Origin: Escallonia rubra
Lineage: Eukaryota; Streptophyta; Magnoliopsida; Escalloniales; Escalloniaceae
Direction: 5' to 3'
NCBI GenBank assembly: GCA_033065855.1
Contig: JAVXUO010002066.1
Span: forward strand, 29,578-93,577
Length of the DNA: 64,000 nucleotides
Numbering within the stretch: the first letter of the stretch is position 1; each line of letters starts with the position of its first letter. A program made the translations under genes and the position numbers. Of this stretch, positions 33,098 to 44,889 are shown piece after piece. The notes beneath the pieces are model-generated. The model was not told where the DNA came from and made no database searches. It saw nothing but the letters and a program-made list of their open reading frames with translations.

Positions 33098-35250
33098 ATT
33101 GTTGACGGAAGATGGGACCCAATTGGATTGAGAAACCTGTTAGTTAGCACAGACACCGACACCACGTCTGATCGACGGTGTTCGACATTTAAAAAACAAA
33201 TTAACATATGCCGATGTGTCTGGAGGTGCGTGTCGGTGGGCGTTGGACACGTGTCTGGAGGCATCGGACACGTGTCCAGAGGCATCAGACACGTGTCGGT
33301 ATGTGTCGGACACGTGTCCGGAGGTGTCATACACGTATCAGACACCATATCGACACCCTATATGAGATGTCAGAATTGAGATTGTTGACGGAGGATGGGA
33401 CCCAATTGGATTTTGATACCTGTTAGTTAGCGCAGACACAGACACCACGTCTGATCGACGGTGTCTGACATTTAAAAAACAAATTAACGTATGCCGATGT
33501 ATCTGGAGGTGCGTGTCGGTGGGCGTCGGACACGTGTCGGTATGTGTCGAACACGTGTCCGGAGGTGTCAGACACGTATCGGACACCATATCAACACCCT
33601 ATATGAGGTGTCGAAATTGAGGTTGTTGACGGAGGATGGGACTCAATTGGATTGAGATACCTGTTAGTTAGCGCAGACAAGGACACCGCGTCTGATCGAC
33701 AGTGTCCGACATTTAAAAAACAAATTAACGTATGCCGATGTATCTGGAGGTGCGTGTCGGTGGGCGTCGGACACGTGTCCGGAGGCGTCGGACACGTGTC
33801 GGTATGTGTCGGACACGTATCGGACACCATATCGACACCCTATATGAGGTGTCGGAATTGAGATTATTGACGGAGGATGGGACCCAATTGGATTGAGATA
33901 CCAGTTAGTTAGCGTAGACACGGACACCACGTCTGATTGACGGTGTCCGGCATTTAAAAAACAAATTAACGTATGCCGATGTGTCTGGAGGTGCGTGTCG
34001 GTGGGTGTCGTACACGTGTCGGTATGTGTCGGACACGTATCGGACACCATATCAACACCCTATATGAGGTGTCGGAATTGAGATTGTTGACGGAGGGTGG
34101 GACCCAAATGGATTGAGGTACCTGTCAGTTAGCGCAGACACGGACACCACGTCTGATCGACGGTGTCCGACATTTAAAAAATAAATTAACGTATGCCGAT
34201 GTGTCTGGAGGTGCATGTCGGTGGGCGTCGGACACGTGTCTGGAGGTGTCGGACACGTGTCCGGAGGCGTCGGACACGTGTACGGAGGCGTCGGACACGT
34301 GTCGGTATGTGTCGGACACGTGTCCGGAGGTGTCAGACACGTATCGGACACCATATCGACACCCTATATGAGGTGTCGAAATTGAGGTTGTTGACGGAGG
34401 ATGGGACTCAATTGGATTGAGATACCTGTTAGTTAGCGCAGACACAGACACCGCGTCTAATCGACGGTGTCCGACATTTAAAAAATAAATTAACGTATGC
34501 CGATGTGTCTGGAGGTGCATGTCGGTGGGCGTCGGACACGTGTCCGGAGGCGTCAGACATGTGTCCGGAGGCGAGGCGTCGGACACGTGTCGGTATGTGT
34601 CAGACACGTGTCCGGAGGTGTCAGACACGTATCGGACACCATATCGACACCCTATATGAGGTGTCGAAATTGAGGTTGTTGACGGAGGATGGGACTCAAT
34701 TGGATTGAGATACCTGTTAGTTAGCGCAGACACAGATACCACGTCTGATCGACAGTGTCCGAAATTTAAAAAATAAATTAACGTATGCCGATGTGTCTGG
34801 AGGTACATGTCAGTGGGCGTCGGACACGTGTCCGGAGGCGTCGGACACGTGTCCGGAGGAGTCGGACACGTGTCGGTATGTGTCGGACACGTGTCCGGAG
34901 GTGTCAGACACGTATCAGACACCATATCGACACCCTATATGAGGTGTCAAAATTGAGGTTGTTGACGGAGGATGGGACTCAATTGGATTGAGATACCTGT
35001 TAGTTAGCGCAGACACGGACACCACGTCTGATCGACGGTGTCCGACATTTAAAAAATAAATTAACGTATGCCGATGTGTCTGGAGGTACGTGTCGATGGG
35101 CGTTGGACACGTGTCCGGAGGCGTCGGACACGTGTCCAGAGGCATCGGACACATGTCGGTATGTGTCGGACACGTGTCGGGAGGTGTCAGACACGTATCG
35201 GACACCATATCGACACCCTATATGAGGTGTCGAAATTGAGATTGTTGAAT
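33098..35250. repeat. Eight-unit higher-order tandem repeat with ACACGTGT submonomers
   Basis: Units start with TTGACGGA at about 33098, 33384, 33622, 33866, 34086, 34386, 34677 and 34961. They are 220-300 bp long, each with the same backbone (CAATTGGATTGAGATACCTG, ACCACGTCTGATCGACGGTG, then ACACCATATCGACACCC). Length varies with the number of inner GGACACGTGTCCGGAGGCGTC submonomers. The copy at 2926-3690 has only about three units. Confidence 0.92.
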
Positions 35251-35339
35251 GTGCATTAAATTTAGGTTAGTTAGGTTAATGCGACATTTTTAGCATGCAT
35301 CCCCTGGAATCTCATCGTGGCTCCAGCACTGGCTATAAT

Positions 35340-35850
35340 TAGCCTTAATTAGTTCTTATTAACAATATTTTAGTAAATCAATTAACTCTAATTAGCTCTA
35401 ACGAGCCTAATTAGTTTTAATTAACCCTAAGAACCTAATGAAAATCAAATTAGCTGTAATTTCCCAAATTAGCCCAAATGAACCCAATTATGAGCATATT
35501 GATTATAGTTAGCCTAATTAGTCGTAATTTGCACTAACATAACCCAATTAAGCCTAATTAGCCCTAATTAGGACTAATCAGCACTACTCGGCACAATTAA
35601 ACCCTAATTAGGACTAAATAACCCTAATTAGTCCTAATCAACCCTAATTAGCTATAATTATCCGAAACTAGCCTTCATTAACATTAATTAGCCCTAACAT
35701 AACCCAATTAAGCCTAATTAGCCCTAATTAAGACTAATCAGCACTACTCGGCACAATTAAACCCGAATTAGGACTAAATAATCCTAATTAGTCCAAATCA
35801 ACCCTAATTAGCTATAATTAATACTCGTAATTAACCCTAATAACCCAATT
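35340..35850. repeat. AT-rich TAGCCCTAATTAGGACTAATCAGCAC array
   Basis: Two clear copies of a block of about 125 bp (35525-35690 and 35700-35825) plus degenerate flanks. It is the inverse of 2310-2925. The internal deletion of the other CACTA copy ended in this array. Confidence 0.85.
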
Positions 35851-36136
35851 AGCCCTAAGTAGCCCTTGTACATCTCATAATTACTCCATATTGCCGAGAG
35901 ATGATTCAATTACTCTTTGTTTACAAACCCTGCCTTCTTTATATTAGTTGTTGTTTTGAGAAGTCCATTGGTAACGAGATGGTTCAACTCGTTGCCAACG
36001 AATTCTATTTAATGTGGAATTGGTAACATATGTAACGATTTTTCTGCAATTTTGATATTTCGGAAAGATTCTTGCATATGTTATCAATTTCTGAACGCAT
36101 GCATGCATAGAAACCCTTAGTTCCCGTTCAAAGGTA

Positions 36137-36165
36137 CTCATTACAAAGTAATGCTTTGTAATGAG
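36137..36165. other. Perfect 12-bp stem hairpin
   Basis: CTCATTACAAAG and CTTTGTAATGAG separated by 5 nt, about 440 bp before the transposase ATG. Confidence 0.8.
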
Positions 36166-36184
36166 CCTTTGGATGTCCAGTTTG

Positions 36185-36470
36185 GACAATTTGGAAAAGC
36201 TAATTGTTTATAAAATAGTGTTTTGACTCATGCTTTGTGTTCTATGTCGTGGATATTTGGTACACGTTCTCGTGTGTTTCTCTGGGTGCATACAGATCTG
36301 GTGTTCTAACATCCGTCAAACCTTCTTGAGCAAGGTTAGATGAATGTTAGAACACCTAATCGATGTTGTGTACTTGGAGAAATACGGGGAGATGCTGTCA
36401 AATTTTTCGCAGATATGGGACTAAGCATGAGTTATTCACTGTTTTATAAACATGTGCTTTTCTGAATGGG
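36185..36470. other. Long imperfect inverted repeat upstream of the transposase ATG
   Basis: Arms of about 140 bp (36185-36328 and 36337-36470) pair around a short centre. The inner 25 bp match with four mismatches (GGTGTTCTAACAT…AACCTT against its inverse). Farther out, TTTATAAAATAGTG, ACTCATGCTT and GTGTTTCTC pair with CACTGTTTTATAAA, AAGCATGAGT and GAGAAATAC. If transcribed it would form a long hairpin in the leader or first intron. Confidence 0.75.
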
Positions 36471-36607
36471 ATATGACCACTACCTATTCAAGAGTGGAGG
36501 GGAAATATATAGACATGTTGTAACATTCATGCATTCATATTTACATCGGCAATGCCTAATGACTGGTCATAATTGAAGGTGGTATACAGTACGATAATTC
36601 AGTCGTC

Positions 36608-39600
36608 ATGTCAGTCGATCGAAGTTGGATGAAAAGGAAGAATGCTGAAGATTTTGAGTGTCGCGTTGACGAATTTCTCGACTTCGCTTATGCGCATCCT
36701 GCACATGTTGACCTTGATAAGATAAGGTGTCCGTGCGGCAGATGTGAGTTGTTGCACTGGAGGAAAAGAATTGAAGTAAAATGGCATCTTTGTCGGTACG
36801 GTTTTATGGGTGGATACACAAGGTGGACGCAGCACGGGGAAACGATAGTATTGTCGTCCAACCCGGCTAGTCAAACTGAAGTTAGGGAGGAGGCACGATA
36901 TGATTACCGAGATATGATTATGGATGCTGGGCATGCTAATGTTGACTGGGGTGATGATAGTCCACAACCGCCGAACGAGGGGGCTCATCAGTTTTATGAG
37001 TTGTTGAGAGCTGCGGAAGAGCCGCTGTGGGATGGAGCTCCGAAACACACACGGCTGTCTGCGGTTAGTAGGTTATTACAGTTGAAATCAGACCACGGGC
37101 TGAGTGAGAAAGGTTTTAACGAGTTTGTTACCTTAATCAAAGAAATACTGCCCGAAAGTGAAAAGCTACCGCCGTCGTACTATGACGCGAAAAAGATGAT
37201 GAGGAAACTTGGGTTGAGCTATGACCGGATAGATGCGTGCAATAACGATTGTGTTATTTTGGAAAGAGAATAAGGATTTGTCACAGTGTCTAGTATGTGA
37301 TCATTCGAGGTACAAACCGAACAAAGGGAAGAAGAAAAACATTGCATGGAAGATATTGCGATATTTCCCGATCACACCACGGCTTCAGAGAATGTACTAC
37401 TCCTCCAATACGGCTGAACATATGAGGGCTCACCGTGAGACTCGCAGCAACGATGCCGATGTGCTGACACACCCAGCTGATGGAGAGGCGTGGAAGGAGT
37501 TTGACCGCAGGCATCCAGTCTTTGCTCAGGAAGTTCGGAATGTTAGACTTGGTCTGGCAACCGATGGGTTCAACCCTTTCGGTCAGTCTACCACGCCTTA
37601 CTCCTGTTGGCCTGTTATTATTGTCCCTTACAACCTTCCACCAGGCATGTGCATGAAGAAGCCGTATATGTTCTTGTCGTTGCTTATTCCGGGGCCGAAG
37701 AGCCCCGGTAAGGACATAGATGTGTATTTAAGGCCGTTGATTGATGAGTTAAAACAGTTATGGAATCATGGAGTCGAAACATATGATGCATCCCTTAAAC
37801 AAAATTTTCAGATGAGGGCTGCTTTGATGTGGACTATACATGATTTCCCCGCATTGGGAATGACGTGTGGCTGGAGCACACATGGGAAGCTAGCATGCCC
37901 TGCTTGTATGGGCGTGAACCCCGGTCATACGTTAAAGCACGGCGGAAAGGCCTCGTGGTTCGGATGTCACCGTAAGCTTTTGCCACCGGGCCATCAGTTT
38001 CGTAGGCAGAAGGATAAATTTGACGGGACAATCGAGCGTGAGGTTGTCACACTGGACTACCCATCTGGTGAAGAAGTACTCTCACACCTGGAGGCACTTG
38101 ATACTGACATACCACACGGTAAGGGTGTGCCGGATCAGAAGATTGCAGGGTTCGGGAAAGAGCACAACTGGAGAAAATTTTGTATCTTCTGGGAGTTAGC
38201 CTACTGGAGGACGCTCGTTATCCGAAACAACATGGATGTGATGCATATTGAGAAGAACGTTTTTGATAATGTGTTCAACACAGTGATGAATGTCAAGGGC
38301 AAATCGAAAGATCACCTTAAAGCGAGAAGGGATCTACAACAGTTGGGTGTACGCCGTGAATTGCATCCTCGGACAGTCAGTGGGAGGACCATACTTTCGA
38401 AAGCACCTTACTGTCTAGACAAGAAACAAGTGGAGAAGGTCTGTCAGTGGGTTAAGAATTTGAAGCTTCCGGATGGGTTTGCGTCCAACATATCTCGTTG
38501 TTGCAATGTATCGGAATGCAAGTTCCAAGGGATGAAGAGTCACGACTGCCACGTATTCATGGAGAGATTCATTCCTATTGCCTTCCGGGGACTGTTGCCA
38601 CGGGTTGTTTGCGAGACTTTGACTGAATTATCTCATTTCTTTCGAGATATATGCTCTTCTACGATCCGGGTGAGTAACATGGAAGTGCTTGAGAAGAACA
38701 TTGTGGTGACGATTTGCAAGCTGGAGAAAATCTTCCCACCTTCGTTCTTTGATTCAATGGAGCATCTGCCTGTTCACTTGGCATATGAAGCTAAGATGGG
38801 TGGACCCGTGCAATATCGGTGGATGTATCCCTTCGAGAGGTAATCCTTAAATTGTTACAGTTGTTCGTTTACACTTAATGCGACATCTGTTATCATTGAT
38901 ATTCCACCTAACTCGATTCGCTAAACTTCTAGGTTCATGTTCCATTTAAAGAAAAAAGTCCGTAATAAGGCTCGCGTTGAGGGCTCAATTGCGGAGGCTT
39001 ACGTAATGGAAGAACTTGTAAACTTTTGTAGTCAATATTTCGGGTCTGATGTTGGTACAAGGTTAAATCAACTTGGCCGAAATGACCCCTGAGCAAGCAT
39101 AAATTTGGAAGGGCAATTGTCAATATTCAAGCAGCCAGGTAGTCCGTTCGGCCGAACGTATACTCGATGGCTAACGGATGAAGAGTACAGTGCTGCAACA
39201 ATATATGCCCTTCTAAATTGCGATGAAGTTTCGGCATTCGTTGAGTAAGTTAAAGTCTTAATTCACTTACATTGCTGTACATAATTGAAAGTGTGTGTTA
39301 AGCGAGTCAACTATATTGGTTTGCAGTGAGTTCGATGCGGAATCTTTAATCACTGATCCCGCTGGACTTGAATCTCATCGGAAATCACAATTTGTACAGT
39401 GGTTCAAAATCCGTGTAAGATTGTTTAACGAAATTATATTATGTGTTATATACAGTTCTGTGGCCAATTAGTATACTGATTTATCCTTAATTTTTACCGT
39501 CATCTACAATAGGTTCAGTCAATGGATAGACCAGTGGCCTCCTGCTTGAAATTACTAGCCGAAGGCCCTAACAAACAAACATCCTGTTACGGAGGCTATA

Positions 39601-40262
39601 TCATCAACGGGTTTAGGTTTAACGTAAAAGATGATGACCGAACAAAACAAACCCAAAACAGTGGAGTCTTGGTCAACGGCGACTGTTATGCCGAGAATTG
39701 CATGGATTTTTACGGAGAGCTAGATGAGATTGTTGAGCTAACATATCTGGGTTCCCAAAACCGCCTGGTAATGTTCAAGTGTACGTGGTTCGATGTCACA
39801 TGCAGTAGAGGAATCCGTGTTAGCTCTCAAGGGATTGTAGATGTCAATGTCAAGTCAAGACTTGCATCAGACGAGCCCTTTGTGTTTGCTAGTCAAGCTG
39901 TACAAGTCTTTTACGCGGAGGACGTCGCCAATCCCAAATCTCATTGGTATACAACTATCAAGTCCAAGAAATTGCCCGTGACATATGACAGTGAGCTAGA
40001 CTCCTTTCAAGCCGACCAACCACGTGTCTTGTTCCCTGTTGAGGTCAACAACGAGGAGGACGATCTTCCTCTTCCAACAACACTTCTTGTGGGAGAAGAA
40101 GTCGTAGATGATGACGCGGAAGACGTTGAAAGTGTTGGAGATGATGTGACCGAGTCTACTGATGAAGAGGATGAATTAGAAGATGAAGAGGACGACGAGT
40201 CCCACGAAGAAGAGGGCGACGAGGAAAGTGATGAAGATGATTCGCAAACTGAAAATGATTGA
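36608..40262 (+). pseudogene. TNP2-type CACTA transposase gene (Transpos_assoc, Transposase_21, DUF4218, DUF4216)
   Basis: The catalytic transposase gene, with four exons read by splice signals: 36608-38839, 38933-39244, 39327-39414 and 39513-40262, all GT-AG. The N-terminus has the Transpos_assoc pattern (SWM…F, CPCGRC, HLCRYGF, W.QHGE). Next is the Transposase_21 body (LFWKEN, CLVCDHSRYK, WSTHGKLACPACM, VMHIEKNVFDN), then DUF4218 (HLPVHLAYEAKMGGPVQYRWMYPFER). Exon 4 carries DUF4216 (NGDCYAENCMDFYGELDEIVELTYLG in part) and an acidic tail. Two lesions are visible. At 37253-37258 the frame shifts within the DCV-LFWKE motif (a stop at 37271-37273 follows), and TGA at 39090-39092 interrupts exon 2. 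A functional product would need both to be absent, so this copy is likely non-autonomous despite perfect ends. Confidence 0.93.
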
Positions 40263-40342
40263 CTTGTAATGTTGTAACATCACGGGAAAAATGTAGTAAC
40301 ATTTTAGAACTTGGTGTTTATTGATGTGTTTTTGCACATCCG

Positions 40343-40385
<43 letters not shown>

Positions 40386-40427
40386 CCGATGATGATTTAT
40401 GCCTAAATTATTGTTTTTCACGTGTTA
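40263..40427. repeat. TATA microsatellite between the two CACTA genes
   Basis: (AT)n from about 40347 to 40381. The other CACTA copy has a shorter (AT)n at 1964-1982. It lies in the 165-bp spacer and may hold the promoter or 3' processing signals, though it is too simple to assign. Confidence 0.7.
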
Positions 40428-42212
40428 ATGTCTTTGTATATAATCTATATGAAGTCAGATATGGATAGGATACGGGCTATTCGTGGCCGGGCTGGACGCC
40501 GAGCTGCTTCCTCCCCGGTTAGTCCCACCTCGTCATTGCCTACTGATGACGAGGCACAGAGTGATCGCGGACAGCCATCAGGGGCCCAGCCCCAGCCGTC
40601 GCCGTCACCGTCGCCCCAGCCCCAGCCATCGCCGTCGCCCCAGCCTCAGCCGTCGCCCCAGCCCCAGCTCGAGCCGTCGCCCCAGCCCGACGCAGATTCA
40701 TCCCACACGCGCGTGCATTCTCCATCTTCCGTGGGTTCTACCTCAGGTATAGTTGATAACGGTGTTTCGTACATTTTCGCTAGCCTTATATTTGAACTGT
40801 ATTAATGTCTGTGTTTTGTAGGATCTCGACGAGGCCGTGGTCCGACACGCGGGGTACGCATCGACCCCCAGCGTAAACAGAGAGTTACGCTCACGCAGGA
40901 GGGCCTGTAAGTACTAAAAATATCACCTCATGCCTTATGTTTAAAATTTTGGGGTGTTAATTTATATTTGAACTGTATTAATTAATTTAATTACTTCTTT
41001 GGCAGGATCCTGGAGAATATGGCGAGGACGAAGATCGGCGTTCTTGTGAAGGGCCGATTCTTCGAGCCACGCCTGTACTGGAAGGACTGGGATGCCGCTG
41101 CGAGGGAGGCCCTATGGGAGGAGTGGCTGGTACGGTGAAGTATTTTTTTAGCGTTAGTAAATGTTAAATTACAGTTTGTTTTATGTTGTTAATTTGTGTT
41201 ATTGAATGCCTTACAGGAGGGGTTCACGTTTGACACGCCTCAGCAGCAGGTACTGGGGCAGCAGGCTTTCTTTGCCTACATCGGCAAGAATTACCGCCGA
41301 TGGCTCCACGATGCACGGGACCGGGCGAAGAAGGCGCTGCCCGCGGGTGCCCCGATGACGGACATGACGAGATATCCCCCACATTGGATATCTCACCGTG
41401 TATGGGGGGAGATGATAGATCGGTGGGCTGCGGATCCAGGTTGGGACGCCAAGAGTAAGAGCGGGGCTGAGAACAGACAGAACAGAGATCCGACGCACAC
41501 GGGGGGGGGGTCGGTGCCACACGACATCGTCCGACACATGAACGCGGTCGAGCACCCGGATCTGGAGGAGGATGAGGTCATAGCTCTGACCTATACTCAG
41601 ACGCACGTGCGGAAGAAGGACAAGGACGAGACGCACCGGGCGGGCGACTATATTTCAGATATTGCCCGGCGGATCGATGTGAGTCAATTTATTTAAGTTA
41701 ATGTTTTTTCTTTCTATCCTCAATGTCTGTTTCGTTAATTAATGCCCTAACATATCGTTAAACCACTATTTTTGCAGGCCTCGTATGAACAGCTAAGGGG
41801 GTCCGAGCAGCAGTCCGGACAGCCATCAGCGTCCACTAGTACGGCTGCGAGTACTGGGGGGTTGAAGCGATGGCTGGATACGCCGGAGGTCGTGAATCGG
41901 CCGAAAGGCCGCATACGCGGCCTGCCTAGCACGACTGCTCGTGCCGTGATAGGAGCGTCCTCACCCCCTGCTGCCCCTCCACAGACACCGGCTCCTCGGC
42001 CTCAGTTGGACGACGAGGAGATCCAGCGCATTGCTACAGTGGTGTGCCGGATGATCAGGGAGCAGGGCACTGCTGGACAGGCCGCCCCGGCCCCGGATCA
42101 GCAGGATCCAGATCGGGACTCGGGAACCCCTAATGAGCCCCTTCCCGTGCCCGTTCCTAGCTTCCCCCCCCCCGCCCCCCGCCCCGGCTTGTACTCTTAT
42201 CCCCTCTCCTAA
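40428..42212 (+). CDS. TNPA-like second CACTA protein, five exons, intact
   Basis: Exons 40428-40746, 40822-40906, 41006-41129, 41217-41678 and 41778-42212, all with GT-AG borders and phases that join in frame, giving about 474 codons. An internal ATG at 40449 is an alternative start. Residues 30-105 are Ser/Pro/Gln-rich with a PQPSP-type repeat. Exons 2-4 form a basic conserved core (ending …RRID) of the kind found in plant CACTA second genes (transposase_24-like). The C-terminus is Pro-rich and ends PLS. In En/Spm the TNPA-class protein binds subterminal repeats and works with the transposase, so this copy could act on the TTTAGCGACGG motifs of both elements here. It is GC-rich compared with its surroundings. 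The function is inferred from position and family and was not tested. Confidence 0.85.
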
Positions 42213-42384
42213 CTGGCTATATCCGGTACCCGGCTTGTACATATATGAGTTTTTTATATAATAAATATTTTTTATAATTGATTATATATATTTCTTTCTG
42301 TATTGATTATTGCGCGTTGTTGTTCAGATTTGAAAATTGTATTATAGGTCTGGGTAATTGAAAAAAAAAAATTCAAAAAAAAAA

Positions 42385-42772
42385 TTGACTTTTGGCGACG
42401 GATTAATTCCGTTGCTAAAGTATTCCTACAATCAGTTATTTAGCGACGGAATATTCCGTCGCTAAATAAGTTTTTTAGCGACGGAATATTCTGTCGCGAA
42501 AATATCAAATCCGTCGCTAATTTGACAAAAAAGAAAATAAATTAAAATTCTAAAAATATAATTCGCGACGGAATATCCGTCGCTATTGAAAAATAAATCC
42601 GTCGGTAAAAATGACATATTTAGCGACGGATTTAAAAATTCCGTCGCTAAACTATTAGTGACGGACTTTTATACGAGGGATATTTAGCGACGGTGAATCC
42701 GTCGCTAATTCTTTTAGCGACGGATTTTTGGCTTTTAGCGACGGATTTCCCCATCGCTAAAACCCTGTTTTC
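42385..42772. repeat. 3' subterminal repeats of the CACTA element
   Basis: About fifteen TTTAGCGACGG/CCGTCGCTAAA copies in both orientations, ending in the terminal inverted repeat at 42768-42780. Confidence 0.87.
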
Positions 42773-42783
42773 TTGTAGTGAGT

Positions 42784-44714
42784 TTTCTGGGTCTTCGAAT
42801 TTTGGAAATTACTTAGGCATCCAACTGGACATAGCTGTGAATAAGAAGGAAATTTTTCGATCGCTAGTCCAGAGAGTTCAAGACCGCTGTGCGCATTGGT
42901 TAGGTATGTTGTTGAATAAGGCTGGGCGTGCAACGCTTATTACTTCGGTCCTCTCTTCCTTACTTGTTAACTATATGTCTGTCTTTAAATTCCCTATGGT
43001 TGTTTGTAAACAATTGGATCAAATCTTGGCTCGTTTCTGGTGGTCTGGTGAGGCCTCCCGTCGTTCTATACACTGGATAGCGTGGCCTTCTCTGTGCCTC
43101 CCAAAAAACCACGGCGGGTTAGGGTTCCGTGATTTTCGGGTTTTCAATCAATCTTTACTTACCAAGCAGGCCTGGAAAATTTGGGCTAATCCTCAGAGTC
43201 TGGTTACGCGGGTACCTAAAGGGCGGTACTTTGCGCGTCGACACTTTCTTCAACTGTCTCAACCTCGTTCTTGTTCCTGGATTTGGAGGAGTGTCCTCAC
43301 TGGGCAACGCATTCTTAAACAGGGCGTGCAATGGCAAGTTGGTGATGGACGATCGATCTCAGTATGGATGGATTGGTGGCTGCCTTGTGCACCCCCGCAC
43401 ATCTTGCAACCATACCGTTCTACCGTCAATGCGGATTGGACGATCTCCCACCTGTTTATTGCCAATACATTTACCTGGGATCTGAATCTACTCCTTCCCA
43501 CCTTTCCTGAGGCCATTATAAGTCAAATCCTACAACTTCACTTATTACCGTTGGGGTCATCGGATCGCTCATTCAGTGTCTTTTGTCGGGGTGACAGTTT
43601 TTCTGTTGCCTCCGCTTATCGCTTTCTAGTCCGGACAAGGGCCAACGCGCCCCCCTCGCGCTTTCCCCTGACTTGCACCTTTTGGTCTCGGCTTTGGAAA
43701 CTCCCAATCCCAGAGAAACTTAAATTCTTCCTATGGCAATTTAGTCATCAACGTTTGCCACTCTTGCCAGAGTTACTAAAACGACACTGCCCTGTCAGCA
43801 TTTCCTGCCCATTATGCTTATCAAGCCCGGAAACCCAGAAACATCTTTTTTTCAACTGCGTTCATGTTAGATCAATTTGGGAAACTTATTGGGGAAGCCA
43901 AACACTCTCCTTGGCCCCGGTTCATTTTGTTTCAAGCTGGCTCTCTCATTGGTTGCTATAATCGGCTTCTCCTCGCACCTCTACAGTCAGTGCCCTCCTT
44001 CGGGTTGTGTATATCGCAGTTATCCTCTGGTCCATCTGGTTAGGGCGCAATGCCCTGCTCTTTCAGGGGAAAAAATTCTGTGTTGGCTCGATTATTGCTC
44101 AAAGTCGGGGTCTTTTGTATAGTATCATCCACACCTCAGCTTTTCAGATTTCTTGTCGCAAAGCTGACTGCACCTCTCAGGCATACCCTGACGTTATTGT
44201 GGACTGCTTTGAACACTTTTACCCCCCGCTACATTCCATTTATTTTTCAGATAATTGCGATTGCCCGCTGCCACCTTCACCAGTCTTTTGCTCCATTTCG
44301 GTTGTTGGGTCCCCCGTTGATCAAAAGTTTGGGGTTGGTCTGGTACTGTTCAACAAGCTGTGGTCGCCAATTGGCGCAACTGTAGACATCCTTACGGCCA
44401 GGGATGAATTTGATGCTTTTCAGTTAGCCTTGCAGCTTGGTCTCAACTGGGTTGTCAGACTTCAGTATTATCATCTTATCTTTCTATTTCCTGATTGTTC
44501 TTTTCTGGGGCAGTTGACGGCGAGCCATATGGATTGTTTGACTGCACCCAACATTTTGTGTACAGTTCAACCTAACTGCATAGATTTGCACTCAGTGCTG
44601 GCCACCCAAGGGAAATCAGCTCCTTTACGGCTTTCATCAGCTTTAGCGGCTTTTGTGACCCGATCTGCTGCTGCTGTTCGACAGGAATGGATCGTTGATG
44701 TACAACCTGTCTAA
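42784..44714 (+). pseudogene. LINE ORF2, 3' part (reverse-transcriptase thumb, zf-RVT, C-terminal region)
   Basis: The frame continues ORF2 in register with the left part. It has the typical FGNYLGIQL after the palm domain, GRATLITSVLSSL, an RVT zinc-finger region (FWSRLWKLPIPEKLKFFLWQ, then CPLCLSSPETQKHLFFNC) and a C-terminal part with ILWSIWLGRN. One in-frame TAA (43959-43961) separates the last segment. The C-terminal segment lies where RNase H-like domains occur in plant L1 elements, but I cannot identify the catalytic residues with confidence. Confidence 0.88.
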
Positions 44715-44889
44715 TACAGAACATGCCACGTTGCTCTACCCTTGTGATGTTTTTATTATTGTAGTTAGCATTCTTTTGACCTTTGGATGGGGTTGTCATC
44801 CTTCTTGTTGGGTACCTTTCTTTTTCCTTTGTACATTCGAGTGTTTATATCTGGTATATAATTCCTACTCTTCTACCAAAAAAAAAAAC
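42784..44889 (+). mobile_element. L1-type LINE, 3' part with short A-tail
   Basis: This part continues the LINE cut at 29287. The coding part ends at 44714, followed by about 160 bp of T-rich 3' UTR and a run of A at 44878-44889. A target duplication matching the 5' end was not found. Confidence 0.9.

Larger units (their letters stand above)
29288..42780 (+). mobile_element. Complete CACTA (En/Spm-type) DNA transposon, 13.5 kb
   Basis: Terminal inverted repeats CACTACAAGAAAA (29288) and TTTTCTTGTAGTG (ending 42780) are perfect over 13 bp and flanked by AGT duplications. Subterminal TTTAGCGACGG repeats occupy both ends. Inside, left to right: a GC-rich leader exon, about 2.5 kb of unique sequence, three tandem-repeat arrays (32240-32990, 33098-35250, 35340-35850), a long inverted repeat (36185-36470), a TNP2-type transposase gene with two lesions, and an intact-looking TNPA-like gene. 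It sits inside LINE ORF2, so it is younger than the LINE. Confidence 0.97.

Noticed and set aside
33098..35250. CRISPR-like array
   Set aside because: Spacing is irregular, the 'spacers' are themselves repeats, the genome is a plant's and there are no cas genes.
32968..35259. Family of apparently homologous proteins up to 266 codons on the minus strand
   Set aside because: Same cause: each higher-order unit opens the same frame. Similarity among the ORFs reflects DNA repeats.
37290..38031. Minus-strand ORFs opposite the transposase
   Set aside because: Shadow frames of a well-supported plus-strand gene.
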